Source of the DNA: Pseudomonadota bacterium
Lineage (GTDB): Bacteria; Pseudomonadota; Gammaproteobacteria; Steroidobacterales; Woeseiaceae
DNA length: 60,556 bases
NCBI GenBank assembly: GCA_027618995.1
Contig: JAQCGO010000011.1
Span: forward strand, 1 to 60,556
Direction: 5' to 3'
This document shows, one piece after another, positions 25,755 through 35,079 of the stretch (its first letter is position 1; every line of letters starts with the position of its first letter). A program made the position numbers and the translations under genes. Below the pieces are notes generated by a model. That model was not told the origin of the DNA. It saw only the letters and a program-made list of their open reading frames with translations, and searched no databases.

Positions 25755-26587
25755 TCTGGAACGCCGTTTGCCGCGGCCAATGCCTGTGCCTGTCGCGTGC
25801 CGGCACCGACCGTCCATTCGTGTTGGCCGCAACGTCGCACCGGGATCACGCCCGATTGACTGTTGGACAGAAAGATCTCGTCCGCGCCGAACAATTCGTC
25901 GATACCAACATCACGCACCTCACAATCAATGCCTGCAGACTGCAACCAGGCGATGACGCGGCCACGCATGATGCCGGAGACGCCGCAGCGCGTTATCGCA
26001 GGCGTGACGTAAGCAGATTCGGTCGCAATAAACACGTTGCTCATAGTACCGCAGATAAGCTGGCCGCCCGTGTCCAGCATCAGGCCCTCAAAAATCCTGT
26101 CGTCCTGCCATTCGGCCCTCGCCAGTACCTGCTCCAGTCGGTTCAGGGTCTTGAGTCCTGCCAGTTGTGGCTGGACCGCCAATCGCAAGGTACACAGGCG
26201 TACCTCGACGCCATCCCTATAATTCGCTGCCGGCAAAGGCCTGGCAGCAAAGATGCCGACTCGCAGGATCGCTTTAGTGTCCGCAGCTCGTTGATAGCCG
26301 CGCGGCCCGCGGCCGGCCGACAGGGTCAGTTTGGCCGTCGCAAAATTGCCATCAACTCCCGAGTGATCGATAGCGGCGTCAAGCTCCCTGCCGAGTACGT
26401 CAGCGGGCGGGCATGCCAGGCCCAGTCGTGCAGCACCGGTCTGCAATCGTGCGACGTGTGCATCCCAGAACCGTGGCGCTCCGTCACGAATGGCAATCGT
26501 CTCAAACAGGCCGTCGCCGTACTGCGCTGCGCGGTCGTCCGCCGCGATGGCCTCGATCGGGGCACCGTCTGAGAACCAGTCGCTCAT
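25742..26587 (-). CDS. pabC: aminodeoxychorismate lyase
   Basis: This PLP enzyme of fold type IV (281 residues) splits 4-amino-4-deoxychorismate to p-aminobenzoate for folate synthesis. Visible marks are YGDGLFETIAIRDG, the PLP lysine in LAGLKTLNRLEQVLA, and GQLICGTMSNVF. It overlaps pabB by four bases (ATGA), so the two folate genes are coupled. Confidence 0.92.
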   Translation of the reverse strand: MSDWFSDGAPIEAIAADDRAAQYGDGLFETIAIRDGAPRFWDAHVARLQTGAARLGLACPPADVLGRELDAAIDHSGVDGNFATAKLTLSAGRGPRGYQRAADTKAILRVGIFAARPLPAANYRDGVEVRLCTLRLAVQPQLAGLKTLNRLEQVLARAEWQDDRIFEGLMLDTGGQLICGTMSNVFIATESAYVTPAITRCGVSGIMRGRVIAWLQSAGIDCEVRDVGIDELFGADEIFLSNSQSGVIPVRRCGQHEWTVGAGTRQAQALAAANGVPECRS

Positions 26588-27924
26588 GGTGCGATCGCTC
26601 GCAACAGACCTTTTGCCTTGGCTCGCGTTTCGTTCAATTCCGTCGCCGGATCGGAATCCGCAACAATACCTGAGCCGGCACGCCAGCTGACCTCGTCGTC
26701 ACGAATCACCATGGTTCGAATGAGAATATTCAGGTCCATACTGCCATCGCGGTTCAGATAGCCGAACGAGCCGGTGTAAGCGCCGCGCGGGCCGGCCTCG
26801 AGTTCACTGATGATCTGCATGCACCGCACCTTCGGGCAACCGGTAATCGTGCCACCCGGAAACAGGGCACGAATTGCGGCGCCTGGCGTTACCGTCGGCC
26901 GCAGCCGCCCCTGTACATTGGAAACGATGTGGTGCACATGAGCGTAACTTTCAACAATCATCATTTCGCTCACTTCCACCGATCCCGGCTCACAGATTCG
27001 GCCGAGATCGTTGCGTTCCAGGTCAATCAACATGACGTGCTCGGCACGCTCTTTGGGATCGTCCAGCAGTTCATCGAGCAGGAGCCGGTCGTACGCAGCG
27101 TCATCCGAGCGCGGCCGGGTTCCGGCTATCGGACGGGTAGCAATGCGCCCGTCGCGAATGTGCAGCAGCCGCTCGGGTGACGAGGAGACGATCGACACAC
27201 CGTCCCAATGTATCAGGCCGGCAAAGGGACCGGGGTTGGACTTGCACAGCGCGGCGTAGATTTGATTGGCATCGATGCCGGCGGCCGTTGCCGACCAGCC
27301 TCGTGACAGGTTGGCCTGGTAGATTTCGCCACTGGCGATATAAGCTTTGGCGGCGGCCACCGCGTGCAGAAAACGCGCCGGGTCTTCTTCCTCCACGCGC
27401 AGTTCCTTTTCGGTCCTGGTGTTATCTGCAAGGGCGTGTGCGGCTGCGATATCCGCGTTGACCATCTCGATGTCATAGTCGGTGCCCGGCTCCGCTATGA
27501 AATAACAGTGCCCGGTCTTGTGTGCAACAACGAGCGCGGCAGGACAACGTACGGCAAACGCCGTTGGCAGCAGCGTATCGTTGAAGAAGCGCACACTGGG
27601 CTCAATTTCCGCAGCCAGCTCGTAACCCAGAAACAGGAACCAGCCGCCGCTGAAAGGAAACTCCGATTCGCACGAATCGACTCGTTCGTTCTGCCACCAG
27701 CCATCGAGCGCTGTGATGAACTCGCGCTGCCCCGTTGCTGCGGCACCCGACAGCCGGCCGGGGCCTTCGAGGACCAATGCATCCCCCTGCGAAAGCAACA
27801 ACAGGTCGAAGCCGCCGAGCGACGATTCGGCCGCAGTGCTCTGTAGCAGGAACGAGTAACGCGCAGGTGCCAGGCGGTGAAGTGCGTGTAGGTTGACGCC
27901 TGCCGGAAGCAGGGTCGAGTTCAT
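26584..27924 (-). CDS. pabB: aminodeoxychorismate synthase component I
   Basis: PabB converts chorismate to aminodeoxychorismate using ammonia from a glutaminase partner. The 446-residue protein has the chorismate-binding core: ISSPERLL-like SSSPERLLHI, ATRPIAGTRPR, ERNDLGRICEPGSV and GGTITGCPKVRCMQII. The conserved Lys/Thr pocket near the end is intact. It is flanked by fabF and pabC with four-base overlaps on both sides. Anthranilate synthase TrpE is a relative, but the pabC partnership decides. Confidence 0.92.
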   Translation of the reverse strand: MNSTLLPAGVNLHALHRLAPARYSFLLQSTAAESSLGGFDLLLLSQGDALVLEGPGRLSGAAATGQREFITALDGWWQNERVDSCESEFPFSGGWFLFLGYELAAEIEPSVRFFNDTLLPTAFAVRCPAALVVAHKTGHCYFIAEPGTDYDIEMVNADIAAAHALADNTRTEKELRVEEEDPARFLHAVAAAKAYIASGEIYQANLSRGWSATAAGIDANQIYAALCKSNPGPFAGLIHWDGVSIVSSSPERLLHIRDGRIATRPIAGTRPRSDDAAYDRLLLDELLDDPKERAEHVMLIDLERNDLGRICEPGSVEVSEMMIVESYAHVHHIVSNVQGRLRPTVTPGAAIRALFPGGTITGCPKVRCMQIISELEAGPRGAYTGSFGYLNRDGSMDLNILIRTMVIRDDEVSWRAGSGIVADSDPATELNETRAKAKGLLRAIAP

Positions 27925-29162
27925 ACAAATTCCCGGAAGATCAGTGTTCCGTTGGTGCCGCCGAAGCCGAAGGAATTGGATATGGCGGTCCTGACCCGGG
28001 CATCGCGCGCGGTATTCGGTACATAGTCCAGGTCGCAGGCCGGATCCTGATTGTCGAGATTGATCGTTGGCGGTACCACGTGACGGTTGATCGCCTGGAT
28101 GCAGAAAATAGCTTCGGCAACGCCCGCGGCCCCGAGCAGATGGCCGGTCGTCGACTTGGTCGAGCTCACCATCAGCTTGTCGGCAGCTGCGCCAAAAGCC
28201 CGGCGAATTCCAACCGATTCACCAATATCACCGGCGGGTGTCGAGGTGCCATGGGCATTCAGGTAATCAATATCGGCAGCGTCGATACCTGCATCCCTGA
28301 TCGCAGCCATCATTGAGCGACGTGCGCCGTCGCCATCCGCCGGCGGCAGCGTGATGTGATAGGCGTCGCCACTCATGCCGAATCCAATTAACTCAGCATA
28401 GATTCTCGCGCCGCGAGCTTTCGCGTGTTCGAGTTCTTCAAGGACAACACAACCGGCGCCGTTGCTCAGCACGAATCCGTCGCGATCAATATCGAACGGC
28501 CGGCTAGCGCGTTTCGGGTCGTCATTACGTGTCGACATGGCTCGTGCTGAACAAAATCCGCCCATGGCGAGTGGTGTGGTTGCATATTCGGAACCGCCGG
28601 CCAGCATCACGTCGGCGTCCCCATGCGCGATCATCCGGCCGCCGAAACCGATGCAATGCGAGGATGTGGCACATGCGGTCACGATGGAGACGTTGGGACC
28701 GGTAATGTGCTGCAGGATGCTTACGTAACCGGAGGTCATATTAATAATGCTGCCGGGAATGAAAAACGGCGACACTTTACGTGCCCCGCCGTCCAGCATT
28801 TTTTTGTGGTTGTCCTCGATGGTCTTGATGCCGCCGATGCCGGCCCCCATCGCAACGCCGATCGTGTGCCCGTTCTCTTCGGCGATCTCGAGGCCGGAAT
28901 CCTTGATGGCTTTTACCGCTGACGCGATGCCGTAATGGACGAAAGGATCCATCTTGCGAGCGTCTTTCGGTGTCAGGTACTCCTCGACATTGAAATTCGC
29001 CACGGTTCCGCCAATACGAGTGGGAAACGTGCTCGTATCGAAGTCGTCAATGATGCGGATGCCTGAAACGCCGTTGCACACGTTGTCCCAAGCTTCGTCC
29101 AGCTCGTTACCTACCGGCGAGACAATACCCATTCCGGTAATGACGACGCGTCGTTCTCTCAA
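27921..29162 (-). CDS. fabF: beta-ketoacyl-ACP synthase II
   Basis: This condensing enzyme elongates fatty acids. The catalytic Cys is in VTACATSSH, and the two His are in NAHGTSTPAGD and STKSTTGHLLGAAG; the C-terminal NSFGFGGTN is also present. At 413 residues it is full length. Translation apparently starts at TTG (29160-29162), giving the usual MRERRVVITG. It follows acpP by 92 bases. Confidence 0.95.
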   Translation of the reverse strand: MRERRVVITGMGIVSPVGNELDEAWDNVCNGVSGIRIIDDFDTSTFPTRIGGTVANFNVEEYLTPKDARKMDPFVHYGIASAVKAIKDSGLEIAEENGHTIGVAMGAGIGGIKTIEDNHKKMLDGGARKVSPFFIPGSIINMTSGYVSILQHITGPNVSIVTACATSSHCIGFGGRMIAHGDADVMLAGGSEYATTPLAMGGFCSARAMSTRNDDPKRASRPFDIDRDGFVLSNGAGCVVLEELEHAKARGARIYAELIGFGMSGDAYHITLPPADGDGARRSMMAAIRDAGIDAADIDYLNAHGTSTPAGDIGESVGIRRAFGAAADKLMVSSTKSTTGHLLGAAGVAEAIFCIQAINRHVVPPTINLDNQDPACDLDYVPNTARDARVRTAISNSFGFGGTNGTLIFREFV

Positions 29163-29254
29163 TTTGGACCCGCTTGAAGTGGCAGAAAGCCTGGCGGCAA
29201 CAAAGGCACTGGCAGGGGATCGGCGCGACGCCTCAGGCGCCGCGCCACGGTACT

Positions 29255-29500
29255 TCAGTCTGCGCTGGCAGCGCGCGACGTTACAAAGTCAATTGCCTGT
29301 TGCACAGTAGTGATCTTTTCGGCGTCTTCATCCGGAATCTCGGTCTCAAATTGCTCTTCGAGCGCCATCACCAATTCGACCGTATCGAGCGAGTCCGCAC
29401 CCAGGTCGTCTACAAATGAGGCATCGTTGGTTACCTCGTCTTCCTTCACGCCGAGTTGCTCGGCAACGATGGCCTTTACTTGTTCTTCGATACTGCTCAT
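29255..29500 (-). CDS. acpP: acyl carrier protein
   Basis: The 81-residue acidic protein carries the phosphopantetheine serine in [18 protein letters not shown]. It shuttles acyl chains in fatty-acid synthesis. The ATG at 29500 is chosen because GGAGAAGAAA lies just upstream, giving the classic [12 protein letters not shown] start; the longer frame adds nine residues that include this ribosome site. The 140-base gap to fabG is unusually long and probably holds a separate promoter for this abundant protein. Confidence 0.96.
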   Translation of the reverse strand: MSSIEEQVKAIVAEQLGVKEDEVTNDASFVDDLGADSLDTVELVMALEEQFETEIPDEDAEKITTVQQAIDFVTSRAASAD

Positions 29501-29640
29501 AGCGGTTTCTTCTCCTCGGAAGATCACGTCAAAAATAGTGCACGGTAGCGTAAGTCTTTGATATTTCTAGGTGCCCGCTAGCCGTGGCACGGTATTGTAA
29601 GTGAATGGGTCGGGCCTTGCTACTGCGAATTCGCGCCAAT

Positions 29641-30396
29641 CTAGTCCATTAACATGCCGCCATTTACGTGCAGCGTCTCGCCGGTGATATAGGCCCCGGC
29701 AGCGGATGCAAGAAACACCACCGCCCCTGCGATATCCGCGCCCTCTCCCAGCCGGCTGAGCGGAATCTGCGCCAGCATGGCGTTGCGCTGGTCTTCGGTA
29801 AGTACCCGGGTCATGTCGGTATCGATGAACCCCGGCGCGACCACGTTGACGGTAATGTTGCGGGAACCGATTTCGCGGGCCAGTGACTTGGAAAAGCCGA
29901 TCAGTCCGGCCTTGGCGGCCGCGTAGTTGGCTTGCCCGGCGTTACCCATGACCCCGATCACCGACGCTATATTGATGATCCGTCCATGTTTGGCCTTCAT
30001 CATGCCGCGCAGGCACGCCTTGCTGACGCGGTAGGCGCCAGTGAGGTTGGTCGCTATGACGTCGTCCCATTCCTCCGTTTTCATCCGCATCAGCAGGTTA
30101 TCACGCGTGATGCCGGCATTATTGACGAGTATGGAAGGACTGCCCTCATTGCCCTGGATGCCAGCCATCGCGGCCTGCACCGACTCGTCATTGGCAATAT
30201 TCAGCACGATGCCGCGGCCGCCGGACCCCAGGGCCGCCGAGATGGCATCCGCACCGGCAGGGCTCGTCGCCGTGCCGACGACAGTCGCACCCGCAGCCGC
30301 GAGCGCTGCCGCAATGGCTGCGCCTATGCCCCTTGAGGCGCCCGTCACCAGAGCCACTTCGCCCTGTACTGCATTTTCACTAAATGAGCTGGTCAT
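29641..30396 (-). CDS. fabG: 3-oxoacyl-ACP reductase
   Basis: This short-chain dehydrogenase (251 residues from ATG 30396) has TGASRGIGAAIA for NADPH, NNAGITRD, and the catalytic Ser-Tyr-Lys in NIASVIGVMGNAGQANYAAAK. It reduces 3-ketoacyl-ACP. The start is fixed by GAGGAAACAGC upstream and by the four-base overlap with the fabD stop (ATGA). Confidence 0.94.
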   Translation of the reverse strand: MTSSFSENAVQGEVALVTGASRGIGAAIAAALAAAGATVVGTATSPAGADAISAALGSGGRGIVLNIANDESVQAAMAGIQGNEGSPSILVNNAGITRDNLLMRMKTEEWDDVIATNLTGAYRVSKACLRGMMKAKHGRIINIASVIGVMGNAGQANYAAAKAGLIGFSKSLAREIGSRNITVNVVAPGFIDTDMTRVLTEDQRNAMLAQIPLSRLGEGADIAGAVVFLASAAGAYITGETLHVNGGMLMD

Positions 30397-31331
30397 GCTG
30401 TTTCCTCGCACTGCAGGGCATACTGCAAACTATCCACTGAGTCTATGGTGTCACAGGCCAATGACTTGTCGATGCGCCGGATCAGGCCTGCCAGGACTTT
30501 GCCCGGCCCACATTCAATAATCCGTGTCGCTCCCGCGCCGGTCATCGCGTTGATCGTATCAACCCAGCGTACCGGGGCGTACACCTGACGCGACAGGCGC
30601 GCCCTGATATCCGCGCCATCCGTATACGGTCTCGCGTCCGAGGCGGCGATTACGGTAATGGCAGGATTCGAGAATTGCGCACTCGCCAGCGCATCCACCA
30701 ATGCCTCGCCCGCGCCCCGCATGAGTGCCGAATGAGCCGGGACACTGACCGGCAGCAGCAAGGCGCGCCGCGCGCCGCGTTCCTTCGCCAGTTCAATGGC
30801 CCGGTCGATGGCCGCCACGTCTCCGGCAATGACGACCTGTCCGGGTGCGTTGAAATTGACGGCGTCGGCCACGCCTTTACCGGCTGCGGCGGCACAGACC
30901 TCGATAATAGCCTCATCCTCGAGGCCCAGTATCGCGGCCATTGCGCCGGCCCCCGCCGGTACCGCGCTCTGCATCAATTCGGACCGTTTGCGGACCACTC
31001 TAAGCGCATCGGCAAAACTGATGCTGCCGGCAGAAACGAGCGCCGTATATTCGCCAAGGCTGTGCCCGGCCATCAGTTCGGGCGTTGCTCCGCCCAGCGC
31101 CTGCCATGCCCGCCAGGTGGCGTAGCCCGCCGTCAACATCGCGAGTTGGGTGGTGGTCGTGACATTCAGCCGCTCGGCAGGACCTTCTGCAACGATCTGC
31201 CACAGGTCGTAGCCCAGAATATCGCTGGCCTCGGTGTAACAGTCGGCTACGACGGTATTGGCAGCTACAAGGTCAGCCTGCATACCGACGGATTGCGACC
31301 CTTGCCCTGGAAACACCATTGCAATACTCAA
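30393..31331 (-). CDS. fabD: malonyl-CoA-ACP transacylase
   Basis: FabD loads malonyl groups onto ACP. The nucleophile is in GHSLGEYTALVSAG and the catalytic His in PVSVPAHSALM. Family members start a few residues before FPGQGSQ; the TTG at 31331, five bases after GGAGA, gives that start, whereas the longer frame to 31424 reaches back into the rhombosortase gene. The usual upstream partners rpmF, plsX and fabH are missing here; a rhombosortase gene stands in their place. Confidence 0.93.
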   Translation of the reverse strand: MSIAMVFPGQGSQSVGMQADLVAANTVVADCYTEASDILGYDLWQIVAEGPAERLNVTTTTQLAMLTAGYATWRAWQALGGATPELMAGHSLGEYTALVSAGSISFADALRVVRKRSELMQSAVPAGAGAMAAILGLEDEAIIEVCAAAAGKGVADAVNFNAPGQVVIAGDVAAIDRAIELAKERGARRALLLPVSVPAHSALMRGAGEALVDALASAQFSNPAITVIAASDARPYTDGADIRARLSRQVYAPVRWVDTINAMTGAGATRIIECGPGKVLAGLIRRIDKSLACDTIDSVDSLQYALQCEETA

Positions 31332-31368
31332 TTTGTTCTCCGCGTTGGCCTGCCAATGTGGGCGCGCA

Positions 31369-31986
31369 TTATATAGGCGCATCCGGCGATTTTCTAAAGC
31401 TGAAACAGAGACCTGCCAGCGCACCGCTCATGGCACCGTACAGGTGTGCAGCGACAACGACGTTGCCGCCGGTAGTCTCCTCGGAACCCGGTAGCGGGCC
31501 AAGCAGTTGTTCGTAGCCCAGCTTGCCAACCAGGAACGCCGCGATGAGCCAGGACTCACGCGGCCGGCAACGCAAGCCGTTGACCGTGCCGGCCGCCAGC
31601 AGGCCGTGCAACAGACCGGACATTCCGACGTACCAGACCAGCTGCGGCTGCAGAAACCAGAATCCGAGGTCGATCCCGGCGATGACAGCAGCCGTGATCA
31701 TCAACCATTGCCACCGGCTGAAATTTGCGGCGACCAGGTAAGCAATCAACAGCAGACCAATGCCATTCAGCAGGAAATGCGACCAACCGAGATGCACCCA
31801 ATGCCCGCCGAGTAAACGCCACAACTCGCCATCAGCAATTGCGGCCCTGTCATAACGCAGCCATTCTCGACCAAGGTCTCCCGATAACTCGATTGCCGCC
31901 GCTAAAGCCAGCGCCATACCGAGCGTCAAGCAGACGAAAAAATCGGCTTTTTTCCGAACATCCACAGCGCCTTGGCTTAACCCCAT
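31369..31986 (-). CDS. rrtA: rhombosortase (rhomboid-family intramembrane serine protease)
   Basis: The 205-residue protein has five to six membrane segments and a reduced rhomboid core: HWVHLGWSHFLLNGIGLL, the catalytic serine in WYVGMSGLLHGLLAAG and the catalytic His in VVAAHLYGAMSG. This matches rhombosortases, which cleave GlyGly-CTERM tails of proteins exported by type II secretion. It is divergent from the gspG-N operon, a context that supports the call. No GlyGly-CTERM substrate is visible in this window. Confidence 0.82.
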   Translation of the reverse strand: MGLSQGAVDVRKKADFFVCLTLGMALALAAAIELSGDLGREWLRYDRAAIADGELWRLLGGHWVHLGWSHFLLNGIGLLLIAYLVAANFSRWQWLMITAAVIAGIDLGFWFLQPQLVWYVGMSGLLHGLLAAGTVNGLRCRPRESWLIAAFLVGKLGYEQLLGPLPGSEETTGGNVVVAAHLYGAMSGALAGLCFSFRKSPDAPI

Positions 31987-31998
31987 GTTTGCTATACT
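31972..31998 (+). promoter_or_regulatory. candidate sigma-70 promoter of the gspG operon
   Basis: An extended -10 element (TGCTATACT, hexamer TATACT at 31993-31998) has TTGGCT 15 bases upstream at 31972-31977. The -35 lies over the first codons of the divergent rhombosortase gene, and transcription would start about 50 bases before gspG. Confidence 0.5.
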
Positions 31999-32052
31999 CG
32001 CGTTTAATCACCAAACGAGTCAATGCGGGCCCCTCTGCGCCTGTAATGGAGT

Positions 32053-32490
32053 ATGCAAGTGTTGTGGAACAAGCGACAAAGCGGCTTTACGTTAATCGAG
32101 ATCATGGTCGTCGTGGTCATCATCGGCATACTTGCGGCCCTCGTTGGCCCGCGGTTATTCAACCAGGTTGACAAGGCGCGCGTCGAAGCAGCGAAAGCCG
32201 AGATATCGGCGATCGAGAATGCTCTTAAATTCTATCGCCTCGATAATTTTGGCTACCCCACGTCAGAGCAAGGTATCGACGCGCTGGTAACCAAGCCGAA
32301 TGATCCGAATATCAAGAACTGGAATCCGGGCGGCTATCTCCCGCGCATGCCGACCGATCCCTGGGGCGAACCTTATCTGTATCTGAATCCGGGCAATAAC
32401 GGCGAGATCGATGTCTTTACCCTCGGCGCCGATCGCGCGCCGGGCGGCGAAGGCTACGATGCCGACATTGGCAATTGGGATCTCAAATAA
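32053..32490 (+). CDS. gspG: type II secretion major pseudopilin GspG
   Basis: The prepilin leader ends SGFTLIEIMVVVVIIGILAA, with cleavage after Gly and Glu5 in place, and the C-terminal region has the family's calcium-loop pattern (LPRMPTDPWGEPYLYLNPG). It forms the main shaft of the secretion pseudopilus. The ATG at 32053 has its GGAG only one base upstream; GTG at 32059 has ideal seven-base spacing and may be the true start, giving a nine-residue leader. It is first in gspG-H-I-J-K-L-M-N. Confidence 0.95.
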   Translation: MQVLWNKRQSGFTLIEIMVVVVIIGILAALVGPRLFNQVDKARVEAAKAEISAIENALKFYRLDNFGYPTSEQGIDALVTKPNDPNIKNWNPGGYLPRMPTDPWGEPYLYLNPGNNGEIDVFTLGADRAPGGEGYDADIGNWDLK

Positions 32491-32501
32491 GCAGGACCCC
32501 G

Positions 32502-33080
32502 GTGCGTAGTCGCAGCCCGGGCGCGGGCTTTACGCTGATCGAAATCCTGGTCGTCGTTACGGTGATCGGGATCATCGTTTCAATCGGATTGTTGTCGCTC
32601 AGCGTGCTCGGCGATGATCGTCAATTGCGTATCGAGGCGCGGCGCATTGGTTCGTTGCTTGCGGCCGCGCAGGACGAGGCCCTGATGCAGGGGCGCGAAT
32701 TCGGGCTTGAGGTCATGCTCACGTCCTATCGATTCGTTGAATACGATCCGTACCAGACACGCTGGCTGGAACTTGAGATCGACGATATTTTTCGCGCGCG
32801 GCAATTACCGGAAGACATGGAGTTCGACTTGTTGCTCGAGGACAAGATGGTCCTGCTGAGCGCCGAGGCGGTGACCATTGCGGATCCTGATTCGACAAAT
32901 GTCAGCTCTAAGAGCAAGAAATATGCACCGCATATCATGATTTTTTCGAGTGGCGAATCAACGCCGTTCGAACTGCGCATAGCGCGCCGTTCCGAGCAAC
33001 AGATCGTCATTCTTGAAGGCGACGCGATGGGCATTATCGACGTCATGACCGCAGACGAGCAAGCCGATGCCTTGCGCTAG
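32502..33080 (+). CDS. gspH: type II secretion minor pseudopilin GspH
   Basis: A prepilin leader with GAGFTLIEILVVVTVIGIIV, then a GspH-type soluble domain (ARRIGSLLAAAQDEALMQGREFGL). The 192-residue form from GTG 32502 has AGGA upstream and a short leader; the longer ATG frame at 32475 runs into gspG. It takes part in the pseudopilus tip complex. It overlaps gspI by 14 bases. Confidence 0.9.
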   Translation: MRSRSPGAGFTLIEILVVVTVIGIIVSIGLLSLSVLGDDRQLRIEARRIGSLLAAAQDEALMQGREFGLEVMLTSYRFVEYDPYQTRWLELEIDDIFRARQLPEDMEFDLLLEDKMVLLSAEAVTIADPDSTNVSSKSKKYAPHIMIFSSGESTPFELRIARRSEQQIVILEGDAMGIIDVMTADEQADALR

Positions 33081-33537
33081 GAAAAACAAAGGCTTCACAC
33101 TGATCGAAGTGCTGGTCGCGTTGGCCATCGTCAGTTTTGCACTGAGCGCGATGGCGGTCACGATGGTGCAAATGCTGAACGCGGCCAACACGCTGCGTGA
33201 CCGTACCTACGCGAGCTGGATCGCGCACAACAAGATCACAGAATTGCGGCTTGCCAATGTATTGCCCGAGGTCAGCGCCAGCAATGGTGAGACGACTTAC
33301 GCCGGGGTCGAGTGGGCCTGGCGTGCCGTCGTAACTGAAACCGGCGTCGAAAATTTGTTTCGAGTCGACGTCACCGTCTCGTTCCCGGAGCAGGAGCCGC
33401 TGATGCGCGCGGTCACCGGTTTCATCGGCGAGCCAGTACGGCCGGGCCAGAGCAATACAACCTGGAATCAACGCCGGGTCGACGACCCCGATTCGCCGGA
33501 CGTGCCCGATGTGCCCGACGAGGGGCCAACAGAATGA
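33067..33537 (+). CDS. gspI: type II secretion minor pseudopilin GspI
   Basis: The leader NKGFTLIEVLVALAIVSFAL has Glu5, and the conserved NKITELRLAN block identifies GspI. The 156-residue protein has an acidic, proline-rich C-terminal tail (about residues 138-156) beyond the usual end, absent from many homologues. GspI nucleates the tip with J and K. It overlaps gspJ by four bases. Confidence 0.92.
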   Translation: MPCARKNKGFTLIEVLVALAIVSFALSAMAVTMVQMLNAANTLRDRTYASWIAHNKITELRLANVLPEVSASNGETTYAGVEWAWRAVVTETGVENLFRVDVTVSFPEQEPLMRAVTGFIGEPVRPGQSNTTWNQRRVDDPDSPDVPDVPDEGPTE

Positions 33538-34160
33538 ACCGCCGGCGTACACGCGGGTTTACGCTGATCGAGATCATGGTGGCGGTCGCGATATTTTCTG
33601 TCATGGCCATGCTCGCATGGGGTGCGCTGAGCCAGTCGCTGGAGAATGCCGACATGCTGACCGAACGCATGCAGCGCCTGCAGGCGATTCAGCGCACGTT
33701 TCGCTACCTGAGTGCCGACCTGACGCAGGCGGCGCCGCGTCCGGTTCGCAACGAACTGGGTGATGGTTTCAATCCCGCGATTTTCAGCAGCCTGGGTGGC
33801 GACTTCGCTATCGAACTCAGTCACGGTGGCTGGGGTAATCCGGTCGGCCTGCCGAGAAGTACCCTGCAACGCTCAGCCTATCGAATTGAAAATGACGAAC
33901 TTGTGCGCTATCACTGGAACGTGCTCGACCGTACCTATGGCAATGAACCGGTTGCGGCCGTGCTGCTTGAGGATGTCGAGGGAATACTGTTCCGGTTTTT
34001 CGACGACATTGGCGAGATCTACGAAGTGTGGCCACCGCAGTACGCTGGCGGTGGCGGTGGCGGTGGCGGCAATATGCGCGTCAGGCCGCGTGCCGTTGAA
34101 ATTATCCTGAGCCTGCCAGACGAAGGCGAGATCACGCGACTGCTGGAGATCGCGCCATGA
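33534..34160 (+). CDS. gspJ: type II secretion minor pseudopilin GspJ
   Basis: The leader RGFTLIEIMVAVAIFSVMAM and the body ERMQRLQAIQRTFRYLSADL are typical of GspJ (208 residues). Eight consecutive glycines, encoded by alternating GGC/GGT codons at 34047-34070, form an unusual flexible insert just before the last beta strands. It is coupled by ATGA overlaps to gspI and gspK. Confidence 0.92.
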   Translation: MNRRRTRGFTLIEIMVAVAIFSVMAMLAWGALSQSLENADMLTERMQRLQAIQRTFRYLSADLTQAAPRPVRNELGDGFNPAIFSSLGGDFAIELSHGGWGNPVGLPRSTLQRSAYRIENDELVRYHWNVLDRTYGNEPVAAVLLEDVEGILFRFFDDIGEIYEVWPPQYAGGGGGGGGNMRVRPRAVEIILSLPDEGEITRLLEIAP

Positions 34161-35077
34161 CCCATGCTTACAACAAGGGCGTCGCACTGCTGACCGCATT
34201 GTTGATTACCGCACTGTTGGCCACGCTCGCGATCACCTTAAAGTGGAACAATGCGCTCGACATTCGCCGCACCATCGTCATGTTGAATCGCGATCAGGCC
34301 ATCCAGGTCGCACTCGGCGCCGAGAGCTGGGTGCAAAACATATTGCGCGATGACCTCGCCGACTCGGACACAGATCATCTCGGCGAAATCTGGGCCGGCG
34401 ATTTGCCACCATTGCCCATCGACGGTGGTGAAATACTCGGCGCCATTGAAGATCTGCAGGGTCATTTCAATATCAACAATCTGATCGATGCCGACGACAA
34501 GATCGACCCGGTGGCGCTGAAACAGTTTCAGGACCTGTTAAAAGCGTTGCAACTCGATCCGCGCTTTGCCGGAATAACCGCAGACTGGATTGATGCGGAT
34601 GAACAGGCGTCGTTTCCTGACGGCGCTGAAGACGCGATCTACACGGGATTTACCCCGCCCTACCGTTCCGCGAACCAGTTCTTGTCCAGCGCCAGTGAGC
34701 TGGGCGCCATTGAAGGGATCGACAAGGAATCACTCGATATCCTGTTGCCGCATGTAACCGCCTTGCCGCGACTTACGGGTATTAACGTGAACACGGCGAC
34801 CGGGCCCGTCCTGCAGTCTCTGAGCGAGACCCTCACCGCGGGCGACATCGAGGGGCTATTCGCTGCCCGGGAAGACGCAGGGTTTACAAATCTGGAAATT
34901 ATCCACAGTTATATCGAAGACGAAGCGGTAAAGGGCCTTCTTGAAGAGACCAGCAGCTTTTTTCAATTGAAGCTGATCGTCCGGATTGATACGGTGCGCA
35001 TCACCTACTACAGCATTTTGGAACGTGGACCCGACGGCAATGTAACGCCGATCCTGCGGTCCCTGGGGACAACCTGA
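34157..35077 (+). CDS. gspK: type II secretion minor pseudopilin GspK
   Basis: The largest minor pseudopilin (306 residues) has a leader KGVALLTALLITALLATLAI lacking Glu5, as is normal for GspK, and the inserted alpha domain with LQGHFNINNL and INVNTATGPVL. It caps the pseudopilus tip. It overlaps gspJ by four bases. Confidence 0.93.
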   Translation: MTHAYNKGVALLTALLITALLATLAITLKWNNALDIRRTIVMLNRDQAIQVALGAESWVQNILRDDLADSDTDHLGEIWAGDLPPLPIDGGEILGAIEDLQGHFNINNLIDADDKIDPVALKQFQDLLKALQLDPRFAGITADWIDADEQASFPDGAEDAIYTGFTPPYRSANQFLSSASELGAIEGIDKESLDILLPHVTALPRLTGINVNTATGPVLQSLSETLTAGDIEGLFAAREDAGFTNLEIIHSYIEDEAVKGLLEETSSFFQLKLIVRIDTVRITYYSILERGPDGNVTPILRSLGTT

Positions 35078-35079
35078 AC

